A stretch of 64,000 bases of DNA from Camellia lanceoleosa. Taxonomy: Eukaryota; Streptophyta; Magnoliopsida; Ericales; Theaceae. The notes under the pieces are model-generated. The model was not told the origin of the DNA. It did no database searches and worked only from the letters and a program-made list of their open reading frames with translations. The stretch's first letter is position 1. Each line of letters starts with the position of its first letter. Made by a program: the position numbers and the translations under genes. Shown here piece by piece: positions 24,501-33,085 of the stretch. The stretch lies in contig CM045760.1 in NCBI GenBank assembly GCA_025200525.1, forward strand, positions 44,659,932 through 44,723,931, written 5' to 3'.

Positions 24501-27500
24501 GGTAGCTGAACGGGAAGAAGAGGCCATATTCAGAGTTGGTTGTAGCGTGTTACAGAGTATCTCTCTCAGAAGTGTTACAGAGAGAACGAAGAGTTTTTTT
24601 CAGCTGGTTTGTTATGCATCAGCGGCAGCCTCGCCTTGGTTTAAATAGGCAAGGCCGACACGCGCCTTACGCGCCTCTCAACGCCAGATGACAAATCGGC
24701 ACACCTTTTGATGGCTTGCCTTTTGATGGCTGTCAGGCACACCTTTTGATGGCACGCCTTTTGATAAGATTGGGCACGCCTTTTATGGGTCCGACAAGAC
24801 TCTGTAAACTGTCCCGACATTGATTCCGGTTAGCTCCTATATGGGTCCGACAAGACCCTATAAACTATCCTGACATTGATTCCGGTTAGCTCCTATATGG
24901 GTCCGACAAGACTCGGTAAACTGTCTCGACTTTGATTCCGGTTAGCTTCTATATGGGTCCGACAAGACTCTGTAAACTGTCCCGACTTTGATTCCGGTTA
25001 GCTCCTATATGGGTCCGACAAGACTCGGTAAACTGTTCCGACATTTATTTCGGTTCTCAGCTACAACGGTTCGACACAACCGTATAGTGTCTTCTACAAC
25101 GGTCCGACATGACCCCGTAAACTGTTTTCTACATCGGTCCGATATGACCCCATAAACTATCTTCTACAACGGTCCGACATGACCCCATAAACTGTCTTCT
25201 ACCTTGGTCTACCATAACCATACGGTCTTCTACAACGGTCTGACACGACCATACAGTGTCTCCTATCCACTTTTATTTTATTTGTCAGATTATTTTTTCC
25301 TGTTTTGTTACTCTCTCCAAACTCAAGTTGGTTAGTTCCTAACCCCCTTGAGTTTGAGGGGGGCTGTTGAATGTAACAATTTCTATGTAACAATTTCTAC
25401 CTACTCCACCTACAATTTCTACCTCTTCCACCTACAAATACTCCACCTACTCCACATTAGTTAGTGCTCCATTAGTTAGTGCTATAGTTAGTGCCCCCAT
25501 ATAGTTAGTGATCCATTATGGTATAGTGCTCTATTATGGCTCCATTGTATCCTATTTCTCTCTATAAAAGAGACCTCCTGTAAGAACATTATAAATCAAT
25601 CAATAATATCTATACATTAATTTCCTACAAAGGCCATAGCAACTAATGAAGAGATGTGGAATGTTTTTATAAACATTCCTGAAGTTCAGGAATTCGTGCG
25701 GCAGCTGAAGACAGGTTCACAAATGCATTTATTTATTAATGAAATTTAAAATATTGGTAATGTTAGGATAACCATCGTTTCTTATCACAATTGGTTTACT
25801 ATCTTATTTGTCAACATTGTATTAGTTTAATGGATTCCACCACTCATGTTTATTACCAATGCAGTATTAACACACATAAGACGTTATGCAAAACATGATA
25901 CAAAAATATAGTCATCATAGTATTATTGTTAAAATAATTTTACATCTTTCATAATACTAATTTATATTAATCACATTTTCGTTTAATTTAATATTAATCA
26001 CATTAACAAAACCTAGGTTGATCGATAGAAATCCAACCTTAAACGGATCCTATATGTCTGAGACTTTTACTATATCATGCTAAGATGAATTTTTGCTTTG
26101 ATTATATTTTGTTTTCTCCTAAGTGGTTGATTAATTTTGCTCATTAGTCTCATATATTCGTTTGTAGTAAAGTGATATGATTACATTGGTCTTACTGTTG
26201 GGAGTGCAACTAGCCTTCTCGTGTATTCTACCGATTATTTAAAAAAATATATATATGTAAAACATCACAGACCAGAACATAATGAAGGGGGTTTATTTAT
26301 CTTTATTTCTTCATTAGTATGTATGAATGATGTTTCTTAAAATTAGAGAAGCTATATTGTCCATTCTTATTGTCTAGATTAATGCTACACTTAACATATT
26401 TTTTATTATAATTTGCTTATTGTTTGATGTGGTAGACACATAATGATTGAATATTAATCAAATTCTTGCGAGACTCATTGAAATAGTGATTGTAAGTATG
26501 CCACATCGTATGGTAATCGCAATATAGTAAAAATTATAATGATTCTAATATTATTTGTTATTTAACGAAAATGTGGACAAGTTTGTGTCTACTGTCCAGC
26601 AGTTAGAAAAAAGAAAAAGTTAGGGAGTCTAAAAACTAATGTGAAAATTTATTAATAAATAAAGTTTGGTGGTGTACATTCAAACTTAGCGTAATGAAAT
26701 CACATCCAAAATAAATTTAGTCGACGTTTCAAAATTTTTGTTTCTTGACATTTTTTAAGTTACTTTTTTGGGCTATGTAATATTATTGTTCAAAAATAAT
26801 CATAAGAAAAAGATCATGAATATATTATCTCACCTATTTAGGTGCCAATAGATCAGAGGCAATAACGAGCGGAAACCAGCAGACGCAAGGCATTTGCTAC
26901 AGTCAGCAACAGTTGTCAGGTCTCTCTGATTCATTGTATTTACTTTTATGATTTTAAGGCTAAGTTTGGGATGTTCAAAATAATTCAAAAAGCCAAAAAG
27001 TTACTCAAAAAGTTAAAAAGTTAACACTATTCACCAAAAGTCAACAATTACGGCTGCACAACTCCCAATTCAAATTTTCCTCTAAAAATCAATTTTCACA
27101 ATTTTTTATTACATATTTTTCCATAAAAAGTCAAAAAGTTAACCCAAACATCCATATTTTCAACCTCAATTTTTTAGTCCAAAAAGACAAAAAGTGCACT
27201 TATTTAGTCTTTCCAAACTTGGCCTAAATATCAATTGATATGTATTATATCAACTTATACATATCAGTTTGGGGACTTTGAAATAATCCAAAAAGTCAAA
27301 AAGTTACTCAAAAAGTTAAAAAGTTAACACTATTCACCAAAAGTCAACAATTACGGCTGCACAACTCCCAATTCAAATTTTACTCTAAAAACCAATTTTC
27401 ACAATTTTTTATTACACATTTTTCCATAAAAAGTCAAAAAGTTAACCCAAACATCCATATTTTCAACTTCAATTTTTTAGTCAAAAAAGACAAAAAGTGC

Positions 27501-30500
27501 ACTTATTTAATCTTCCCAAACAAGGCCTAAATTTCTTGATATTGATAATTTATTAATTGATACATATCAACTTTTTTTATTTCTTGATATTGATACACTT
27601 CAATCTGCTGATGGTAATAAAATTGGGTGAAATACACTTATTGCCCTTGTAGTTTACCTCTTATATAAATTTGGTCTTTGTAATTCTAATTGCATTGATT
27701 TTACCTTGAGTTTGTCACATTATGTGAATTTGGTCAAATTCATAACAATATTTAGAAATTGGACTGAAATCAAAGAGTAAAATAGTCAATTCACTCTCAT
27801 CAGAATGATTGAGGGGTTGACATCCAATTTGAAATGGTCCATTTCTTTTTGGAACAGACTATTTTGCTCTAGAGTCTATTCAATTTTACCTTTAATTGTT
27901 CTTTGGTCCATTTGGAAGATAAGAAATGACTGTGTTTTTAAGGGAGTGCAGCCTTGTGGAGCAGAACTATGTGAACTTATTAAGGTACGATTTGCCTTAT
28001 GGAGTCAAGCTGCCAGGATAGGGAATATGTACTCTGTTAATGACTTCATCAATAACCTTGATCAGGTAAAGGGTTGTGTCTAGACCTGCTCTCTGCTGGC
28101 TACAGGAAGTGGGCTAGCATGATTCTGGTTTTTGTGCTGCTGGAGTATGTTGCTGCTGGTTTTTGAAGAGTGAAGGGTCTATGCTCTGAGGATTCTTTCT
28201 TTGGTGTATCTTGGTCTTGCTCTGGTGGATTCTTCTTTGGAGTATGTTCTTGATGGTGTATCTTCTTTGGCTGTCGTTGGTTTTTGTCTTTGAGGAATAT
28301 GTGCGGCTGGGTTTTGAGGAGTTAAGGGTCTCTGGTTGCTGTTTTTACCTTTTAGTATGGTTGTTGCATATGTGTGTATGTTGGGCTGCTTATTATTGAA
28401 GTGTTCAAGAACCTGTCTTGGACTGCAGGGCTGCTCTGCTGGTTTTTGGTTTTCCCTATTTCTCTCTGTTTTTTCTTTTCATCGTTGGTTCCTCACTAAC
28501 TTGGGGGTGCTAGCAAATGATAGGATGGGCTTTTTGGTGCCAACCTAGTTGGGATCATTTAGTTCATTGTGATGCTTCTGCATTCCTCTTTTCCTTATTG
28601 GTGTATTTAATTTTGTACCTTGTACTAATTTTACATCAATATAGTATCTTTTTTGGCTGATCAAAAAAAAAAAAAAAAAAATTTCTTAATGAATATTATC
28701 AATTGGACTAAATTGATCCCTCCCCCATTCTCATCCTCCCATGACCCACTGTATATAGTTGTGTGTATATATATTACTTTTATTTATTATGTATGTTAAA
28801 TTAAACTTTAGGTTAAAATTTTAAAAAATAGGTTAAATACAATGGATTTTGTGTTAAATAATTGGTTAAGAAATTATATTTAAAGTTTAGATTCATTGCC
28901 CTTGTTGTTTCCCTCTTATATCAATTTGGTCATTGTAATTCTAATTACATCGATTTTACCTTGACTTTGTCATATTGTGTCAATTTAGTCCAATTCAGAA
29001 TATTTAGAAATTAGACTAAAATGAAAGAGTAAAACAGTCAATTCACTCTCATCAAAATGACTGAGTGATTGGCATCCAATTTGAAATGGTCCGTTTCTTT
29101 TTTAACAAACTATTTTGCTTTTGATATCTATTCAATTTCTTAATGAATATTATCAATTGGACTAAATTTATACAATCTGAAAAATTACAGGCACCATATA
29201 GGTATATATTGGCCTAAGATTATATGCATATAGACTAGAGGAATGTGACGGATCACAACCAAAATGGATCTAGTCTATACATCTAAAAATTTGTTTTTAA
29301 GTAATTTGTTTGAGCTATGTAATATTATTGTTACAAAAATATCATTAGAAATGGTAGTGAATATATTATCTCACCTCTTCAGGAGTCAACAACATAGTGA
29401 CAAATCCGAGTAGCAACTTGCAGACGCACGACCACTTCTCTAGCCGGTGACGGTTATCAGGTCTTTCTAACTAAACTTGTATTTCTTATGATTTAAATAT
29501 TGAACGATTTGTATTATGTTGGTTGATACATATTAATTTTTTTGTTTCTCGATGTTGATACATTCCAGTATTCCAATTGATACGTATTGATTTTTTTTAT
29601 TTTCGATATTGATATATTCCAATGTATATATGGTGATAATAAATTTAGGAAAAATTCCAATTTAACCCTTTGTGGTTTGGCCCTATACATTTTTGCCTAT
29701 GTGTTCACATAATGAAATTTTTGCCCCTGTCGTCTGCTTCTTGATACCCCACAAATCCTAACGCAAACAGCCAACCCTAACCCTGACCCGCTCTCCCATT
29801 TCCGACCTCCCCTTTCACCCCCCTCGCCAGCCCCCTTGTCGTGATCCCTTCTCCCATTCTCATCCTCATTTCACCCACCATATATAATTGTATATAAATT
29901 TTTGTCTATATATATATATATATTGTGTGTATTTTTTTATATATGTATTGTGTGTATGTATGGTTAAATTAAAGTTTAAGTTAAAAATTAAAAAAAAAAA
30001 GGTTAAATACACATGATTTAGTGTTAAATAATTGGTTTAAGTTAGAAATTATATTTATAGTTTAGGTTAAAATTGAAAAACTAGGTTAAGTAAATAGGAT
30101 TTAATGTTAAATAATTAGTTAAGTTGGAAACTATATTTAATATCTAGGTTAAAAAATTTTAAGATGGTTAGGATTTAGGGTTAATGAATTTGATCTAGAA
30201 GTTTTTTTTTTTTTTTTTTTTTTTAAAAAAATAAAAATAGAAGAGACTGAGAAAAGGAGGAAAAGGAATAAAACATAGGGGTATTAAGGTAACTTTACAC
30301 GACATTTGCGGAGTTGACGGTTACACTTTAGTACGAAACCTTATGGATGGTGTCCGGCTATTTTTGAATAATATGGGGTAAAGTGCTACAGGACCAAACC
30401 ATAAGGGGATAAATTGATTTTTCCCTAAAAATTATATGTCTATTGACCAGTTCACGGTATGTATAGTTTTTTAGTCGACTCAGGATTTGATTCATAACCA

Positions 30501-31358
30501 CTATTTAAAACCTTGATTCCTATGTGAGATTGTGACTTTGTGGGTGACTAAAGACTGTTTTTTTGCAAAGGCCAAACAACAAAGAGAGAAGACTGTCTTC
30601 TAGCATTTTTTGTGAGAAATAATAGTAGTTTTTTATAAAGAGTCCATGTATTCATGATTATAATTTTTTGGCTGAGAAAAGGAATCAGACTATTGCTTTC
30701 CAATTTGTTATTTTAGCATTAATTGCTACTTCATCAATCTTATTGATTAGCCTATCTGTATTTGTTGTATTTGTCGGTACTTTGTTATGGATTGGATTAG
30801 TTTTTCTACTATATATCCTTAGTTCTCTCATCTCTTGAATGCTCTTGCAGTAATGTTCTATACCTTATGTTGCGCCCCGGCGCCTCCCCCCCGCCCTCCT
30901 CTTTTTTTTCCCTTCGATGCTTGCTATATATCTCTGTTTAATATCATGAGGGTATGACAATGATTTATTAACAAAGAATCAATCTTAAATATCCACAGTG
31001 ATACAAAATGGTGACGGAAAAAAAAAACTAGTATAGCATTTTCATTTTTTTATTAATTTTTATTCATGCAGGTCAACAGGAAGGTTTAAAGCCTGACGCA
31101 TGGGAGAAGATCTTATTGGAATTCTTTAGGATTGGGAAAACGATATTCATGGCATTCAAGTTCTTGTTTCGGAAAGATGGAGGTGGAGGTGGACGTGGTC
31201 GTGGAGGTGGACGTGGACATGGTCGTGGTGGAGGTGGAGGTGGACATGGACGTGGAGGTGAACTGCCAAGTGACGAGTATCTTGAAGTGGCATTCCTCCT
31301 TTCCATTGTGCTGATGTTGGGTATACGACTAATGCGCTTCTGCGTCATGCGATGTTGA
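18393..31358 (+). CDS. Host gene of unknown function, five coding exons (whole locus)
   Basis: Proposed exons are 18393-18505, 21246-21387, 25633-25714, 26842-26919 and 31072-31358. All introns are GT-AG and the phases match across each junction (2, 0, 1, 1), giving 702 bases, or 233 residues plus stop. The start has a fair context (GCCATGGA). The protein has a small soluble N-terminal part with a [11 protein letters not shown] motif and an NEEMW motif, a Gln-rich linker, a DAWEKI helix-like segment, a glycine/arginine-rich stretch, and a hydrophobic C-terminal segment ([12 protein letters not shown]) followed by basic residues, so it could be tail-anchored. I recall plant proteins of unknown function with similar [12 protein letters not shown] text but cannot name a family. 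The introns are full of transposons: two TIR elements and a LINE in the first, a host-gene-carrying retrotransposon in the second, and MITEs, a LINE and a duplicated exon in the last. Confidence 0.65.
18782..19364. mobile_element. Possible small TIR element in intron 1
   Basis: The ends are imperfect inverted copies (TAGGGCTACAAACGA against TAGGAATGCAAATGG). The interior is rich in AGCTCGAGCT and TGAGCTC motifs on both sides of an AT-rich middle, a layout common among plant non-autonomous DNA elements. No convincing target duplication. Confidence 0.4.
19683..20193. mobile_element. Small TIR element in intron 1
   Basis: The ends are TAGGAGTGAAA and its near-complement TTTCACCCCTA. The interior has CGGTTTGGTTT and GATTTGGTTCGATTTGG repeats typical of a common plant MITE type. 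The flanks share AAATTT on both sides, a partial target duplication. The gap between the two TIR elements (19365-19682) shows nothing notable. Confidence 0.5.
20393..20785 (-). pseudogene. LINE ORF2 C-terminal fragment, antisense in intron 1
   Basis: On the minus strand this reads [20 protein letters not shown], then after a gap the C-terminal [17 protein letters not shown] and [10 protein letters not shown] motifs. These match the end of plant L1-type reverse transcriptase proteins, as in the plus-strand LINEs at 27888 and 33086. It is internally deleted and non-functional. Confidence 0.75.
21246..21387 (+). CDS. Host gene exon 2
   Basis: Acceptor TGTGTAG|GTT, donor CATTCAG|GTGCC, 142 bases. 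It completes the arginine codon of exon 1 and ends in phase 0. It encodes the most conserved-looking part: [12 protein letters not shown], then [12 protein letters not shown]. The following intron sequence up to 22092 has no recognisable feature. Confidence 0.7.
22098..22373 (+). repeat. 5' LTR of the gene-capturing retrotransposon
   Basis: 276 bp, TGTTGAATG...TTCCTACA. It is rich in TAGTTAGTG and CTCCACCTAC repeats, with a TATA-like box CTCTATAAAAGAG at about 22304. It carries one more copy of a 12-bp unit (ATATAGTTAGTG) than the 3' LTR. Confidence 0.95.
22374..22385 (+). other. Primer-binding site, initiator Met-tRNA
   Basis: TGGTATCAGAGC immediately adjoining the 5' LTR. Confidence 0.93.
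22490..22722 (+). pseudogene. Captured fragment of an FG-repeat nucleoporin-like gene
   Basis: The plus-strand frame has five FG-type motifs (PIFG, PIFG, PLFG, SLFG, PLFG) spaced by Ser/Thr/Pro-rich linkers, the composition of the disordered FG domain of nuclear pore proteins. The frame is open through the fragment but starts and ends without gene boundaries, directly against the nucleoside hydrolase piece. Which nucleoporin is unclear. Low sequence complexity makes the assignment moderate. Confidence 0.6.
22725..23018 (-). pseudogene. Captured N-terminal part of a nucleoside (uridine) hydrolase cDNA, inverted
   Basis: On the minus strand it reads [50 protein letters not shown] and later [14 protein letters not shown]...YPGKVT. 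This matches the N-terminal third of plant inosine/uridine-preferring nucleoside hydrolases (URH2-like), in order and without introns. The segment VAL(R/Q)SPEVEVIGL occurs twice (at 22968-23003 and 22826-22861), replacing about 20 residues before GLGNQN. The fragment lacks the N-terminal DTDPGIDD metal-binding motif, which would lie beyond the junction at 23018. Native enzymes cleave nucleosides to base and ribose in pyrimidine salvage; this fragment cannot. Confidence 0.88.
22995..23556 (+). pseudogene. Captured C-terminal part of the same nucleoside hydrolase cDNA, sense
   Basis: The plus-strand frame has [77 protein letters not shown] and [16 protein letters not shown]. This is the C-terminal two thirds of the URH2-like enzyme, again without introns. 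It continues exactly where the inverted N-terminal part would leave off in the native protein, so both halves come from one cDNA. The frame stays open to 23682, but the residues after VLKLV do not fit the enzyme, whose C terminus is lost. One substitution is visible at a usually conserved position (NPAVE for NPAAE). Confidence 0.9.
23557..23955. other. Unassigned interior of the retrotransposon
   Basis: 23560-23800 may be another captured coding piece: the minus strand reads [20 protein letters not shown] and then an acidic Ser-rich stretch. I do not recognise it. 23800-23955 is T-rich, then has GGGGATCAAACCCGATC and an A run. Confidence 0.35.
23957..24527 (-). CDS. Antisense coiled-coil reading frame of unknown function
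   Basis: From the ATG at 24527 (minus) the frame encodes a Ser-rich start, a [10 protein letters not shown] motif (an EAR-like LxLxL/DLN text), a Pro/Ala stretch, then [16 protein letters not shown] stop at 24201 interrupts, but a one-base shift restores a heptad-like continuation ([12 protein letters not shown]) ending with a Lys/Glu-rich tail at 23957. The whole would be about 185-190 residues. A TATA-like box (CTATTTAAAC, 24648-24639, minus) lies about 115 bases upstream of the ATG. I do not recognise the protein. The frame may belong to the transposon family or be another captured gene. It is either a pseudogene or carries one sequencing or assembly error. Confidence 0.5.
24785..25264 (+). 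repeat. 56-bp tandem repeat grading into a shorter repeat of about 34 bp
   Basis: Five units start with ATGGGTCCGACAAGAC at 24785, 24841, 24897, 24953 and 25009, exactly 56 bp apart. From 25061, units of 31-35 bp start with CTACAACGGTCCGACA (six copies); these share the GGTCCGACA...TAAACTGT core and look like the 56-mer with its second half removed. Just upstream, 24700-24784 has a CACGCCTTTTGAT repeat. Tandem repeats next to the 3' LTR are common in non-autonomous elements. Confidence 0.95.
25365..25629 (+). repeat. 3' LTR of the gene-capturing retrotransposon
   Basis: 265 bp, same ends as the 5' LTR. Its last bases (TTAATTTCCTACA) now serve as the pyrimidine/branch region in front of the host splice acceptor at 25631-25632. 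Confidence 0.95.
25633..25714 (+). CDS. Host gene exon 3, starting next to the retrotransposon
   Basis: The first coding base follows the AAG acceptor that is part of the target duplication. 82 bases, phase 0 in and phase 1 out (donor ACAG|GTTC). It encodes [13 protein letters not shown]...[12 protein letters not shown]. The next intron (25715-26841) is AT-rich, with nothing recognisable. Confidence 0.7.
26842..26919 (+). CDS. Host gene exon 4
   Basis: Acceptor CTATTTAG|GTGCC, donor TTGTCAG|GTCTC, 78 bases, phase 1 both sides, so it can be skipped without changing the frame. It encodes a Gln/Ser-rich linker. A diverged copy of this exon and its flanks lies at 29383-29460. Confidence 0.55.
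26958..27224. mobile_element. MITE, copy 1 (Harbinger/Tourist-like)
   Basis: 267 bp with inverted ends GGCTAAGTTTGG and CCAAACTTGGCC and a 3-bp target duplication TAA (26955-26957 and 27225-27227), as for PIF/Harbinger elements. The interior repeats AAAAAGTTAAAAAGTTAAC. Confidence 0.7.
27267..27527. mobile_element. MITE, copy 2, in tandem with copy 1
   Basis: Nearly the same sequence as 26958-27224, 42 bases further on, with ends GTTTGGGG and CCCAAACAAGGCC followed by TAA. The left end is shortened. Same orientation. Confidence 0.75.
27640..29170 (+). repeat. Intron segment present twice (about 27640-27887 plus 28682-28710, and 28895-29170)
   Basis: Both copies contain TTGCCCTTGT.GTTT.CCTCTTATA and CATCCAATTTGAAATGGTCC and end with TTAATGAATATTATCAATTG. 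Only the first copy has the LINE. A second pair (28715-28890 and 29840-30090) shares CTCCCATTCTCATCCTC and GGTTAAATACA text. Confidence 0.75.
27888..28681 (+). mobile_element. 5'-truncated LINE in the last intron
   Basis: It begins inside the ORF2 C terminus ([27 protein letters not shown]), stops at 28083, and continues as a 3' UTR with GGTGCCAACCTAGTTGGGAT (28538) and GCTGATC before the poly(A) run (28663-28681). The empty site is seen in a duplicated copy of the flank at about 29140 (TATTCAATTTCTTAATGAAT), which places the insertion after TATTCAATTT. Confidence 0.85.
29383..29460 (+). pseudogene. Duplicated exon 4 copy with an in-frame stop
   Basis: It has the same length (78 bases), same splice-site texts (CTCTTCAG|GAG and TATCAG|GTCTT) and similar flanks (TATGTAATATTATTGTT and AATATATTATCTCACCT upstream of both). 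In the phase set by exon 3 or 4 it reads [12 protein letters not shown]... and then hits TGA near its end. If included, it would truncate the protein before the Gly-rich and hydrophobic tail. It is either a dead duplicate or a poison exon. Confidence 0.6.
30091..31071. other. Rest of the last intron
   Basis: AT-rich, with a 24-base T run near 30200, a CGCCCCGGCGCCTCCCCCC patch at about 30875, and no recognisable transposon ends or coding. Confidence 0.5.
31072..31358 (+). CDS. Host gene last exon: Gly/Arg-rich stretch and hydrophobic tail
   Basis: Acceptor CATGCAG|GTC, phase 1 in, stop TGA at 31356-31358. It encodes [24 protein letters not shown], then a 31178-31260 stretch of [14 protein letters not shown] repeats (RGG-like, often RNA-binding or disordered), then [20 protein letters not shown] and a short basic end. 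The last hydrophobic run is long enough for one membrane segment. The Gly codons are built from a GGTGGA/CGTGGT triplet repeat that may have expanded by slippage. Confidence 0.65.
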
Positions 31359-33069
31359 GTATACTACTACTACACCGCTTTGTCATTTGTTATTCATAAG
31401 TCTGAGAATGCAGAAACCAAACAAAGAACCAGACACGAAAAGTGTATAATAGAGAGGATTGTTTAGAAGTGGATTCCACATAAATCTTGTAAAATTCTGT
31501 CCATTTATATATTTTTGTTGTCCAATTCTGCGTCTGATTTCTGTGTTCTTGGACTTATTTGCCGACTGCGCAGCTGTGCTTTGTCGTCATAAAACAGTAG
31601 ACAATTTTACCAAAGGGTGACATTTACCTCTAAAACATGATGGTTTGTAATTTTTTTATGCCCTAAATGCTTGAACTTTCTAGTGGTTAAAGTCCATTTG
31701 GACTTATTGCTTGTTGCTGGGTTGTTTGTTCACCCTTTAGGTTTGTGCTTTACAGAGAGCTAACTCTTTGGGTTGTTTCTCTAGAGACACTTTGTGTGTT
31801 TCTATTACCTATATATAATAATGAAAACAGCACTAGTGGCTGTTTTTTTTATTTTTTATTTTTATTTTTATGTAGTTGGTTCTTTATTCGTAGACTTATT
31901 GGTGCTCAATTGTTTTATGGGTAAATTATAATGATGGTTTTGTTACTTGTGTCATTTTAGTCTTTACAGTTTTAATTGACTCATTTTGACTTTTAATTTT
32001 AAATTCTATTTCAATTCGTCCAATTGATAATGTCTTTGGGGTCTTTGACAAAAAATTATCAATGAGTTTGTTAAGATTAAGTTGTTGAATTGATGAAGTC
32101 TACAATTTCTCTTAAAACTGTAACACATGTCCACGCGTGCATTTGTCAAAAAAATGCTAACAATTAGGATCAATTGAATTAATTTGAGATAATAAAACAT
32201 TCCAGATCAAAATTGGATCAATTGAAATTATAGAGATTAAAATGACACATGAACCGAAATATAGGGAAATATAGGGACGAACAATGTAATTGGCTTTATT
32301 CTTGTTTCTTTATCGCATCCCTAAAGATCCAATTGAAACACTTCATACTTTAATGCACCTCCCTGTATAGAGACTGTTTTGGTGTATTTTATGGAACTGT
32401 TTATAATTTATTTTTTTATTTTTAAATTTGTAATAAATTGTTTGATGTAACTTTTGGTTAGAATTTATTAGACACAAATAAACTTATACGGTTGATTATT
32501 GAAATGTAGTGGAGATGCTTTTAATTTTTAATTTTTAATTATTAGCATTCAGATTGGTAGAAATTACACCAAACAAGCACATAATCTTTGTGCATCACCT
32601 CTAAACTACCAATAAAAAGAGTTCTTACCCAAAACAAGATGAGAGCAAAAATAAATAAAATAAATCAGAGTATAGGCAACCCATAATAAGTAATACAATT
32701 TTGCTTGTACATAAACAAATTAAAGAATTAGATATATTCCCCTTACATAGAGGTGAGACTCAAAAAAATGTACCGATTATGTGACCGATTTTTGTGTTTT
32801 TAGAATTTTCCTATTTTATAGGGTATTCAATATAAAATTTTATTTAATTATAGTGAGATTTAAAGCATTTATAATGGATGCATTAAAAATATTTGTTAAA
32901 GTGCATGTTAAAATAAACAAACAGGCAAATGTGAGGTTCAATTTTATGTGTCATGTATTTGTTAATTTAATAAGTGGATGGATATTTTATTATTAATTAA
33001 AATGTGTATCAGGTTAGAATGGAACCACTTGAGTATGTAAAATTTGAAGAATAAAAAGTACAAAAAGCA
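31359..33069. other. Downstream of the host gene, no gene seen
   Basis: Probable 3' UTR, then AT-rich spacer. Low-complexity (TTTTAA)n at about 32520 and T-rich runs. No transposon termini identified. Confidence 0.5.
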
Positions 33070-33085
33070 ACTGTGTGGAGTTTCA

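Larger units (their letters stand above)
22098..25629 (+). mobile_element. Gag-pol-less LTR retrotransposon carrying captured host-gene fragments
   Basis: LTRs 22098-22373 and 25365-25629, target duplication AAGGC (22093-22097 and 25630-25634), primer-binding site TGGTATCAGAGC directly after the 5' LTR, and a polypurine tract (TTTGAGGGGGGC) directly before the 3' LTR. All parts needed in cis are present, but there is no gag or pol, so it would have moved with enzymes made by another element, probably a copia given the Met-tRNA primer site. The interior holds a nucleoporin-like fragment, two opposite-facing fragments of a nucleoside hydrolase cDNA, an antisense reading frame, and 56-bp and about 34-bp tandem repeats. 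The LTRs differ by a 12-bp repeat unit and few other positions. It lies in the second intron of the host gene, on the 3' splice site. Confidence 0.92.

Noticed and set aside
24785..25264. Regular repeats resembling a CRISPR array
   Set aside because: Units are contiguous tandem repeats without unique spacers, in a plant retrotransposon.
31116..31358. Stand-alone glycine-rich peptide gene
   Set aside because: It is in frame with a good splice acceptor at 31071 and the phase of the upstream exons, so it reads better as the last exon.
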